A DNA stretch of 64,000 bases from Clostridia bacterium (GTDB lineage: Bacteria > Bacillota > Clostridia > Christensenellales > CAG-138), in contig JAGACA010000010.1 of NCBI GenBank assembly GCA_017614315.1, positions 166,511 through 230,510 of the forward strand, read 5' to 3'. Position 1 is the stretch's first letter; the number at the start of each line of letters is the position of its first letter. The notes below the pieces were generated by a model, which did no database searches, was not told the DNA's origin, and worked only from the letters and a program-made list of their open reading frames with translations. Position numbers and translations under genes: made by a program. Positions 53,121 to 60,624 of this stretch are shown here, piece by piece.

Positions 53121-54851
53121 ATGGAAGAACTTACGAGAAAACTCGAAACGGGATCGATAGCGGGCGGGCAGAAGAAAAAAGCGGGAAGGCTGAGCTTCTC
53201 GCTTCTCGTTCCCGACGTCGTTTTCATGCTGTTCTCGGCGCTCGTCGCTTCGTTCTCGCCTTTTGACGGCGTGTCGCCCTTCGGTACGGCGTGCATGATC
53301 GCGGCGTGGTATTCGGGCTTCGATCCCGTGATGAGCTGCATAGGCGCTTCGGCGGGATACTTCCTTTCGGGCAATTACGCGTTCGGCTCCGCATGCCTCG
53401 TTATGGGCGGATGCATATTCCTTGCGGTCAGGTACATGAACGTGAAGCGTATCTACCGCCTGCTCATTTCCTTCTCGCTCGAATGCGTGCTCAACCTCAT
53501 AGCGGCGCTCGTATTCAAAAAAAGCGTGATACTCTTCGTCGGCTCCGCCACGGTGTCCGTGCTCGGAGCAGTGGTGATATCGAACGGCATAAAGGGCGTT
53601 CGCGCCTCCGTCCGCGGCAAAAGGGTGAGCGATACGGAGTTCATGACCATGTCCGCGCTCGCAGGGCTGATCGCGCTGTCGTTCGGGACCTTCAGCATAT
53701 TGGGACAGAGCCCGGGAGTTGTTTTCGCGGCGCTTACAGTGCTGTTTTTCGCGTACAGGTTCGGCGTGCCGGCGGTCGCGGCGGCTGTCGCGCTCGGCGC
53801 GGGCAGGATGCTCGCCACGGGCGGCGACATGCACTTTATCGCCGTGCTCGCGTCGACCGCGCTCATCGCCGCGTCGGTACGTTCGCTCGGCAAATGGGCG
53901 ACGCTGATAAGCTTCGCGGCGATCACCTGCGCCATAACCTTCATACTCGAGGGGAACGGCGTGATCGGCTATTTCGAATGTGCCGCAGCGGGGCTGATAT
54001 TCGCTCTCGTCCCGTCGAAGCTGTATATGCCGGGGAACGTGAAGGACGAGCTGAAGGCCGTCCCGCGCGGATCGCGAAATACAGAGCTCGAAAAGCGCGT
54101 CGGAAAGCTTTCGGAGCTTCTTGACGGGCTTGCGAAAGCTTACGGCGGCGAAACGGAGGAGCTCCTCCGTCCCGTTGCGAGATCGCTTAAAATGTCGCTC
54201 GGCGCGTCTCGCGAAAAGTCCGAAAGGTTTCATACGGAATACGGTGTGTCGTCCGTGAGAAAGCGCGGGAGCGCGGAGAGCGGCGACAGCACTCTGGTAA
54301 AGACCGTCGACGGGTGCGCGCTGTTCGCATTGAGCGACGGCATGGGAACGGGCGGCGAGGCGGGACGCGAGAGCCGCGCGGCGCTCACGCTTCTCGGCGA
54401 CCTCATATCCGTCGGATTCACCCCCGACGACGCCGCGAACGCCGTGAACGGCCTGCTTTTCAGAACGGGTACGGGCGATATGTACGCGACCTTGGACGCG
54501 GTATTCGTCGATCTTTCCGACGGCATCGCACGGGTGATCAAGCACGGAGCGCCGCCGAGCCTCGTAATGCGCGGCGGCAGGATATTCACGCTTTCTGGCA
54601 GCTCGCTTCCCATCGGAATAATCGAGTGCGCGGAGGGCGAATCCCGTACCGTCGGATTAAAGGACGGCGATACCGTGATACTTATGTCGGACGGCGTCTC
54701 GGACGCGCTCGGAGGCGATATCTATTCCGCCGTGACGGAAGCCTTCGGATCCCCGGATACGGAAAAAGCCGCAGAGCGGCTTCTTGACGCCGCGGCGGCG
54801 CGCGGCGGTGACGACGACATGACCGTGCTTGCGGTCAGAATCTCTCGATAA
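53121..54851 (+). CDS. spoIIE: stage II sporulation protein E (PP2C phosphatase)
   Basis: A 576-residue protein with about ten N-terminal membrane helices (40-310), a linker and a C-terminal PP2C phosphatase domain (about 370-576). Metal and catalytic motifs are ALSDGMGTGGEAGRES, LMSDGVSD and GGDDDMTVLAVR. SpoIIE dephosphorylates the anti-anti-sigma SpoIIAA to switch on sigma-F in the forespore, so the organism probably sporulates. It is much shorter than the 827 residues of B. subtilis. The ATG at 53121 lacks a Shine-Dalgarno. A longer frame upstream would run through the SRP RNA and is rejected. It overlaps the convergent radical SAM gene by 17 bases. Confidence 0.9.
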   Translation: MEELTRKLETGSIAGGQKKKAGRLSFSLLVPDVVFMLFSALVASFSPFDGVSPFGTACMIAAWYSGFDPVMSCIGASAGYFLSGNYAFGSACLVMGGCIFLAVRYMNVKRIYRLLISFSLECVLNLIAALVFKKSVILFVGSATVSVLGAVVISNGIKGVRASVRGKRVSDTEFMTMSALAGLIALSFGTFSILGQSPGVVFAALTVLFFAYRFGVPAVAAAVALGAGRMLATGGDMHFIAVLASTALIAASVRSLGKWATLISFAAITCAITFILEGNGVIGYFECAAAGLIFALVPSKLYMPGNVKDELKAVPRGSRNTELEKRVGKLSELLDGLAKAYGGETEELLRPVARSLKMSLGASREKSERFHTEYGVSSVRKRGSAESGDSTLVKTVDGCALFALSDGMGTGGEAGRESRAALTLLGDLISVGFTPDDAANAVNGLLFRTGTGDMYATLDAVFVDLSDGIARVIKHGAPPSLVMRGGRIFTLSGSSLPIGIIECAEGESRTVGLKDGDTVILMSDGVSDALGGDIYSAVTEAFGSPDTEKAAERLLDAAAARGGDDDMTVLAVRISR

Positions 54852-55728
54852 GCCCGTTGAACTCGGGCGTATATGCGCTCTCCGCGGAGGAGAGCTTCTG
54901 CGTGAAGACGTTCGCAAAACCGAGGCTTGCCGCGTAGTCGGCCGCCCTTCGGTATTCACCCTTCGTCAGCCTTCTGTCGAGGGGCTTTTTCATGCCCGGG
55001 ATCGGCGTATACTGGCTCATGAGCGAGATATACGTCTCCGTCGGCAGGTTTTCCTTTATGAAGTCGAGCACGCGGCGCGTTTCGTCGACCGCGCAGGGCA
55101 AAACGAGATGGCGGATGATGAGCCCCTTTTTCGCGATACCTTCGCCGTCGAGCTCGAGCACGCCCGACTGCCTGTGCATTTCGAGTATCGCCTTCGAAGC
55201 GAAATCGAAATAATCCGCCCGTCCAGAATACCTTTCGGCGAGCGTCGGGGAAACGTATTTGAGATCGGGCAGCCAGATATCTACGAGCCCCTCGAATCTT
55301 GCGAGCGTTTCCGTGCGCTCGTAGCCGTTGCTGTTCCAGACTATCGGCGCAGTAAGCCCTCTTTTCCTCGCGAGAGGTATCGCCTTTTCGAGCGTCCTTG
55401 TGTGCGGCGTCGGGGTAACGAGGTTCACATTGTGCGCGCCGAGCTCCTCGAGCCCGAGCATCATATCGGCCAAAGCCGACTCGTCCGCGGGGATCGCGCC
55501 GTCTGGACAGCCCGTGCGCGAAATATCCGAATTCTGGCAGAACACGCAGCGCATATTGCAGCCCGCAAAGAATATCGCGCCCGAGCCGCGCGTGCCGGAG
55601 ATCGGAGGCTCCTCATAATAATGCCTTGCCGCGCGCGCGACAAAGGGGAGCTTCCCCGCGCCGCAAGCTCCGGCGCCGAGCTCCCTGTCGGCTCCGCACA
55701 TTATCGGACATTCAAAGCATTCGATCAT
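54835..55728 (-). CDS. radical SAM protein, PflX-like (putative glycyl-radical activase family)
   Basis: A 297-residue radical SAM enzyme. The cluster cysteines are Cys57, Cys61 and Cys64 in GCNMRCVFCQN, and four extra N-terminal cysteines (4, 7, 11, 22) could hold another metal. It matches the group annotated as pyruvate-formate-lyase activating enzyme 3 (PflX), whose real target is unknown; no glycyl radical enzyme is nearby. Its start overlaps the sensor kinase stop (ATGA), placing it at the end of the two-component operon. Confidence 0.87.
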   Translation of the reverse strand: MIECFECPIMCGADRELGAGACGAGKLPFVARAARHYYEEPPISGTRGSGAIFFAGCNMRCVFCQNSDISRTGCPDGAIPADESALADMMLGLEELGAHNVNLVTPTPHTRTLEKAIPLARKRGLTAPIVWNSNGYERTETLARFEGLVDIWLPDLKYVSPTLAERYSGRADYFDFASKAILEMHRQSGVLELDGEGIAKKGLIIRHLVLPCAVDETRRVLDFIKENLPTETYISLMSQYTPIPGMKKPLDRRLTKGEYRRAADYAASLGFANVFTQKLSSAESAYTPEFNGLIERF

Positions 55729-57509
55729 TGCTGTTTTGTCACCGTGAAGCTGAGTTCTATTATGCCGTCCTCATAGTTCGCGCTTATGCTCTCGCCGAGG
55801 AGCGTCAATACCTCCTCCGCTATCGCGAGCCCCAGCCCCGTCCCCTCGGACGAATGAGACTTGTCGGCCTTGAAGAAGCGCTCGAAGAGATGGCATATAT
55901 CGTTTTCGTCTATCTCGGCCGGGTTTTTGACGCTGATCGCCCACTTGCCGCCGCGGTCATAAAGATCGACGGTTATGTCGCCGCCCTCCGTGCCGTGCTT
56001 GACGGCATTGTCAATGAGCGTGATCATCACCTGTTCCACCCTGTCGGGATTGCTGAAGGCGTGATACTCGCCCTCGGGAACGCGCATGACGATGTTCATG
56101 CCGTGCTCCTTCGCGGCGCCGCTCATCCGGTCGGCTACGTCTGCGATGAGCTCGTAAAGCTCCACGTGCTGCGTCCTTAACGCTACTCCGCCGGACTGCA
56201 GGCGCGAGAGCTCTAGAAGATCGTTTATGAGAGTCGAGAGCCTTATGCTCTCCTTCAGGATGTATCCGTAATAGCGGAGCTTGTCTCCCTCGTCCTTAAC
56301 GAGCCCGTCGTTTAGCATATCCGCTATGCCGCGGATCGACGCGAGCGGCGTGCGCAGCTCATGGCTGACGTTCGCCACGTAATCGCGCCTGGTTTGCTCC
56401 AGCCTCTCCGCCTCGGTGACGTCCATAAGGAGCGCGACCGCGCCGGATACCCTGCCCTTTTCCTCCTCAATTACGGCGATGTTCATGCGGATAACGCGCT
56501 CGCCGGAAGCGAAGCAGACCGTCCTGCTCTCGCCCGTTTCGAGCACGGCCTTTACGGCTTCGTGCACGTTTTCGGGAAGCGTTACGCCCTTTTCGGGATC
56601 CTTCACGCCGAGGAGCTCGAGCGCGGAGTTGTTCGTCCTCGAAACTCTGCCCGACGCGTCAAAGCCGATAAGACCTTCGCCGATGCTTTCCAGCACCGCG
56701 CGGAGACGGTTCCTTTCGACCGTGAGCTCGCCTATCGATATCTTAAGGTTACCCGCAAGGGTGTTGAACGCCGAACCGAGCTCACGCACCTCATACGAGC
56801 CCTCGGGCTCGACACGCTTTTCGTAATTGCCGCTTGAAAGCTCCACTGCGGCGGAGGTGAGGTTCGCGAGCGGCCTTGTGAGCCATTTGGAGAGGAAATA
56901 AAGCGGTATCGCCATTATCGCGCCGACCGCGAGCGACGATATTATGAGCACGACGAGCAGGCTCCTCGACGTGGATCGTATGTCGCTCATCTCCCTGATA
57001 AGGAATACGACGCCGAGCGTTTCGCCGTCGGTGCCGACTATCGGCGCGGCGGCGATGATGCCGTTCTGATTATCGCGCGAAATGACGGTGTCCTGCGTGA
57101 CGTAAGGGTATTCCTCCCTTAAGAACGGAAGCACCTCGTCGTTGACGGCGCCTGCTTCGCCGTCCTTCGGACCGGCCTGACCGCCGGGGAGATCGGGACG
57201 CCTGTCCTTATTAAAATCGGTCTGCTCGCCGAGCTTGTTGAGTATTACCGTGCGCGATTCCGTCGACCTTATCATGAAGCGGAAGCTTTCCTCGGTGATC
57301 TCGCCGTTCATGTATTTCACGGCCTCCTCCGACAGCAGCTTCGCCTTCTCGCGCATCTCGCCCGCGACGATATTCAGGTACACCGAGCGGCCGGCGATCG
57401 AGAAGAGTACCGTCGTCAGAAGTATACAGGTAAGAAGCGCCGCAAAGAACAGAAGCAGCGCCGTCTCCCTGAGCGTGAGATTGTTATTTGTCTTTCCTTT
57501 CCTCTTCAC
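55725..57509 (-). CDS. sensor histidine kinase (PhoR/WalK-like: TM, sensor, HAMP, PAS, HisKA, HATPase)
   Basis: A 594-residue membrane kinase with a helix at about 15-40, an extracellular sensor of about 145 residues, a second helix at about 188-210, HAMP, PAS (about 265-370), HisKA with phospho-acceptor His383 in VSHELRTPL, and HATPase_c. The N box TLIDNAVKH and GTGLGLAIAEE are present. The G1 box is degenerate (VKNPAEID instead of DxGxG), a variant seen in some Clostridial PhoR-like kinases. The start is a GTG after GAGG, overlapping the response-regulator gene by 26 bases. The signal is unknown; the divergent HtrA gene suggests envelope stress. Confidence 0.9.
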   Translation of the reverse strand: MKRKGKTNNNLTLRETALLLFFAALLTCILLTTVLFSIAGRSVYLNIVAGEMREKAKLLSEEAVKYMNGEITEESFRFMIRSTESRTVILNKLGEQTDFNKDRRPDLPGGQAGPKDGEAGAVNDEVLPFLREEYPYVTQDTVISRDNQNGIIAAAPIVGTDGETLGVVFLIREMSDIRSTSRSLLVVLIISSLAVGAIMAIPLYFLSKWLTRPLANLTSAAVELSSGNYEKRVEPEGSYEVRELGSAFNTLAGNLKISIGELTVERNRLRAVLESIGEGLIGFDASGRVSRTNNSALELLGVKDPEKGVTLPENVHEAVKAVLETGESRTVCFASGERVIRMNIAVIEEEKGRVSGAVALLMDVTEAERLEQTRRDYVANVSHELRTPLASIRGIADMLNDGLVKDEGDKLRYYGYILKESIRLSTLINDLLELSRLQSGGVALRTQHVELYELIADVADRMSGAAKEHGMNIVMRVPEGEYHAFSNPDRVEQVMITLIDNAVKHGTEGGDITVDLYDRGGKWAISVKNPAEIDENDICHLFERFFKADKSHSSEGTGLGLAIAEEVLTLLGESISANYEDGIIELSFTVTKQQ

Positions 57510-58200
57510 CGTTTTCCACCTCGAACCGGTAGCCGACGCCGTAGACCGTCTTTATCGTCCAGCCGACGTTCTCCGTGGGCAGTTTCTGCCTTATCCTCTT
57601 TATCTGGGTATCGACGGGGCGCGTGTCCTCCGTGAAATCGTAGCCCCAGACTATCGAGAGAATCTTCTCCCTGGTGAATACCTTGCCGGGATTCGACGCG
57701 AGGAGCTGGAATATCTCGACCTCCTTGGGCGTGAAGGGAAGTCGTTTCCCCTCGTATCTTACGTCGTAGTTGTCAATGTTGATCTCGAGCGCGCCGTACC
57801 TTATCGTCGAGTTCGGCTCCTCCTTTTGCTGATCGTATCTGCGGAGCACCGCCTTTACCCTCGCGACGACCTCGCGCGAGGAGAAGGGCTTCACGATATA
57901 GTCGTCCGCGCCGAGCTCGAGCCCGAGCACGCGGTCGATCTCCTCGGATTTGGCCGTGAGCATAATGATCGGCGTGCGGCTCCTGCTCCTCAGTTCGCGG
58001 CAAACGTCCATGCCGTTCTTTTTGGGCATCATTATATCGAGTATCACCATGTCCGGCTTTTTTAGGTCGAACATCTTTATCGCCTGTTCGCCGTCGTATG
58101 CGGAGACGGTGTCGAAGCCCTCGCTCTTGAAGTAAGTCCCGAGGGTCTCGTGAAGTATGTGCTGATCGTCACAGATCAATATAAGCTGTTTTCCCGGCAT
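57484..58200 (-). CDS. OmpR/PhoB-family response regulator
   Basis: A 238-residue two-domain regulator. The receiver has acidic pocket Asp11-Asp12, phospho-acceptor Asp55 in MVILDIMMPKKNG and Lys in IVKPF; the C-terminal winged helix (about 135-232) has FTPKEVEIFQLLASNPGKVFTRE and RPVDTQIKRIRQKL. AAGGAGG lies 8 bases before the ATG at 58200; a GTG further up overlaps that site. It is first in an operon with its kinase, and is divergent from the HtrA gene it may control. Confidence 0.94.
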   Translation of the reverse strand: MPGKQLILICDDQHILHETLGTYFKSEGFDTVSAYDGEQAIKMFDLKKPDMVILDIMMPKKNGMDVCRELRSRSRTPIIMLTAKSEEIDRVLGLELGADDYIVKPFSSREVVARVKAVLRRYDQQKEEPNSTIRYGALEINIDNYDVRYEGKRLPFTPKEVEIFQLLASNPGKVFTREKILSIVWGYDFTEDTRPVDTQIKRIRQKLPTENVGWTIKTVYGVGYRFEVENGEEERKDK

Positions 58201-58229
58201 GAGGGACACCTCCTTGTTTCTTTAAGCCA

Positions 58230-58258
58230 ATTATAACCCATCGTTCCCCGGGTTTCAA
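58230..58258 (-). promoter_or_regulatory. sigma-A promoter of the two-component operon
   Basis: Minus strand TTGAAA (58258-58253), 17-base spacer, TATAAT (58235-58230). Confidence 0.8.
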
Positions 58259-58309
58259 CCAAAACACAATCTTGTCATAATTCGGTCACAGGTTTACCTT
58301 TAATACGGA

Positions 58310-58337
58310 TTGCCAAAGCGATTTTTAGGACTATAAT
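58310..58337 (+). promoter_or_regulatory. sigma-A promoter of the HtrA-type protease
   Basis: TTGCCA at 58310-58315, 16-base spacer, TATAAT at 58332-58337. About 50 bases of AT-richer sequence between the two divergent promoters is room for an operator. Confidence 0.75.
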
Positions 58338-58381
58338 AATAAATGAAAAACACGGCAACACTACCGAAAGGAGATACGGAT

Positions 58382-59560
58382 ATGGAAAACAGGAAAACGA
58401 AAATGCCTGTCGGCGCGCTGATCGTCTGCATAATGGTGATAGCGTTCATAGCCGCGTGCATAACAGGCATAGTATTGCTTATAACAAAGGGCATAAAGAG
58501 CGCGCGTACGCCGGATATGACCGAGGCGCCCGCAGGAAACACCGCCGTCGTTACCTCGGAGCCGACTTCGATCCCGTCGGCGACCGCGGATCCTCTGCAT
58601 CACGCGTCGGCCGGCACTCAGGCGACCGAGGATATGGATAAGATCGACATAATCGCAAGGTGTATGGAAACGGTCGTATCCATCGACATCACCATGACGC
58701 AGGGCTCGAGCGACGTTTACGCGGGCTCCGGCTCGGGCGTACTGATCACGTCGGACGGCTATATCGTCACGTGCAATCACGTCGTCGAGGGCTCGGCAAA
58801 TATCTATGTATACTTAAACGACGGCTCGCAGTACACGGCGGAGCTTATCGGGAACGATCCCGTGACGGATATAGCCGTCATAAAGCTCAACGCCTCGGGC
58901 GAGGAATTCCCCTGCGCGACGCTCGGCGTGTCCGAGGGGCTGCGCGTCGGCGAGACAGTCTACGCCATAGGCAACGCGCTCGGCACGCTTTCGAACACCG
59001 TAACGGACGGAATCATATCAGGTCTTGACCGCGATATCGAGATCGACGGGCAGTCGATGACGCTTTTGCAGACCAGCGCCGCGATCAACAGCGGCAACTC
59101 GGGCGGCGCGCTGTTCCTTCACGACGGCACGCTGATCGGGGTCGTCAACGCCAAAACGAGCGGCACCACCAGCACCGGAGCGACGATAGAGGGTCTCGGC
59201 TTCGCGGTGCCCATCGATCTTGCAAAGCCCATCATTACCGATATAATGACCTACGGCTATGTGACGGGGCGCCCCTATCTCGGAGTTTCGACGAAGAACG
59301 TTTCGTACGGCTACGGCATGTTCTCCTACACCACCTATCCGCAGGTCGTGACCGTGGTCGAGGGCAGCCCGGCGGCGAAGGCAGGCGTCCGCGAGAACGA
59401 CATAATCGTCAAGATCAACGGCGAGACGGTTTCGAGCTCTACGGCGCTGCGCGTCAGGATAAACAGCTTTTCCGTGGGAGACGTGATAACGCTTACGATA
59501 CTCCGCGGGAACAGCACGATAGAGCTTACCGTAAAGCTTGAGGAAAGAAGTTCGAGATAG
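58382..59560 (+). CDS. HtrA/DegP-type membrane serine protease with PDZ domain
   Basis: A 392-residue protein with a membrane helix (about 9-33), a Thr/Pro/Ala linker, a trypsin-like protease domain with triad His133 (TCNHVV), Asp163 (VTDIAVIK) and Ser240 (NSGNSGGAL), and one C-terminal PDZ domain (about 300-388, GSPAAKAGVRENDIIVKING). It degrades or refolds misfolded envelope proteins. AAAGGAG precedes the ATG at 58382; an ATG at 58343 lacks a site. Divergent placement from a PhoB/PhoR-like pair is a frequent Firmicutes arrangement (compare CssRS/HtrA, WalRK/HtrC). Confidence 0.93.
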   Translation: MENRKTKMPVGALIVCIMVIAFIAACITGIVLLITKGIKSARTPDMTEAPAGNTAVVTSEPTSIPSATADPLHHASAGTQATEDMDKIDIIARCMETVVSIDITMTQGSSDVYAGSGSGVLITSDGYIVTCNHVVEGSANIYVYLNDGSQYTAELIGNDPVTDIAVIKLNASGEEFPCATLGVSEGLRVGETVYAIGNALGTLSNTVTDGIISGLDRDIEIDGQSMTLLQTSAAINSGNSGGALFLHDGTLIGVVNAKTSGTTSTGATIEGLGFAVPIDLAKPIITDIMTYGYVTGRPYLGVSTKNVSYGYGMFSYTTYPQVVTVVEGSPAAKAGVRENDIIVKINGETVSSSTALRVRINSFSVGDVITLTILRGNSTIELTVKLEERSSR

Positions 59561-59576
59561 CGGTAAGAATATGGAA

Positions 59577-59614
59577 AAACGGCTTTGCCTCACTTGAGGC
59601 AAAGCCGTTTGTTT
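59577..59614. terminator. bidirectional terminator between htrA-like and Tim44-like genes
   Basis: A 15-bp perfect stem (59577-59591 with 59596-59610), loop ACTT, A-run left and T-rich right. Confidence 0.9.
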
Positions 59615-59620
59615 TATGCG

Positions 59621-60538
59621 TTATTTCTGCGTCCTCTGGCTGAGAGCCTTGATCGAGTAGAGCACCCAGTCGTGTTCGTCGAGGGTGATGACTGTATCGC
59701 AGTAGGGACATTTCGCGCTCTTGTTGATGGTTACGGGAGCGCCGCAGTTCGGGCAGTTGACCGACTTCATCTCCTCGGCCTCGCCCGTCTTGACGCCCTT
59801 CGTGCGGGCAAGATCCCACTCGTAGGTCATGAACTTCTCGGCGTTGGGATCGCCGCGGACGATATTGCCGGTGGCGTCGTCGGTGGTGTAGGTGACGATC
59901 CTCGTGGACATCTCGACAATGATATGATCCATGCCGTCGCGCTCGAACCAACCGCGAACGTTGGTGCCGAGAACGGAGATGCGCTCGATATGCGGGGTCT
60001 GGCGCGCCTTCCTGATCTCGTCAAGCTGGCGGTCGCTCTGGGTATAGAGCTCGTCGGTAAGATACGGACGGAGCGGAGCGAGATCCTTCGCGCACCACTG
60101 ATCCTGAAGCTGGACATAGAGGTTGGCGAGCTTCGTCTGCATCTGCGCCACGCTGAACCCGGGATCGACGCTGTTGATATACTCGCTCATCGGGGTGAGC
60201 ATGGAATCGTCCGTGCGCTGAACGGCGGTCTGGACGGGGGTCTGACCGGCATTCTTCTTCCTCATGGCGAGGAAAATGATTATCACGATCACGATTATGA
60301 CTATTATCGCGGGAGTAAGAGGTCCTCCCCCGCCGCCCGAGCCGGAATAGTCGCTGTCATAGCTCGAGCTGCCCCAGTTGCTCGAGCCGCCCCAGTCGCT
60401 GGAGCCGCCCCAGTCGCTGGAGCCGCCGAAGTCGGAATCGCCAGAAAAGCCGCCGAAATCGGCCAGTACGCCGACCGATACGAGAAGCATCGCGAGGCAT
60501 ACGATAACGGCAAGAGTGCCGAAAAGTCTTTTCTTCAT
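59621..60538 (-). CDS. Tim44-like membrane protein with Gly/Ser repeats and C-terminal zinc ribbon
   Basis: A 305-residue protein with an N-terminal signal or membrane helix (about 5-26), a Gly/Ser/Trp repeat region (27-72, units like SSDWGG), a second helix (about 74-93), a Tim44-like/import-inner-membrane domain (about 115-255) and a C-terminal zinc ribbon with CPNCG and CPYCD. Tim44-like domains bind membranes in mitochondria; the bacterial role is unclear. AGGAGG precedes the ATG. The two-helix layout leaves the Gly-rich loop outside and the Tim44/zinc part inside, by inference. Confidence 0.82.
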   Translation of the reverse strand: MKKRLFGTLAVIVCLAMLLVSVGVLADFGGFSGDSDFGGSSDWGGSSDWGGSSNWGSSSYDSDYSGSGGGGGPLTPAIIVIIVIVIIIFLAMRKKNAGQTPVQTAVQRTDDSMLTPMSEYINSVDPGFSVAQMQTKLANLYVQLQDQWCAKDLAPLRPYLTDELYTQSDRQLDEIRKARQTPHIERISVLGTNVRGWFERDGMDHIIVEMSTRIVTYTTDDATGNIVRGDPNAEKFMTYEWDLARTKGVKTGEAEEMKSVNCPNCGAPVTINKSAKCPYCDTVITLDEHDWVLYSIKALSQRTQK

Positions 60539-60578
60539 ATCTTCCTCCTTATGAAGGATAATATCTTCTTACCGTATC

Positions 60579-60607
60579 ATTATATAACATTCCCAGCCCG
60601 TTGTAAA
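60579..60607 (-). promoter_or_regulatory. sigma-A promoter of the Tim44-like gene
   Basis: Minus strand TTTACA (60607-60602), 17-base spacer, TATAAT (60584-60579). Confidence 0.8.
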
Positions 60608-60624
60608 CAGTTTCCGGAAAAAGC

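Noticed and set aside
60360..60430. Tandem near-identical DNA units that could suggest a repeat array or CRISPR
   Set aside because: Units are short, contiguous and in frame, encoding SSDWGG repeats of the Tim44-like protein; there are no spacers.
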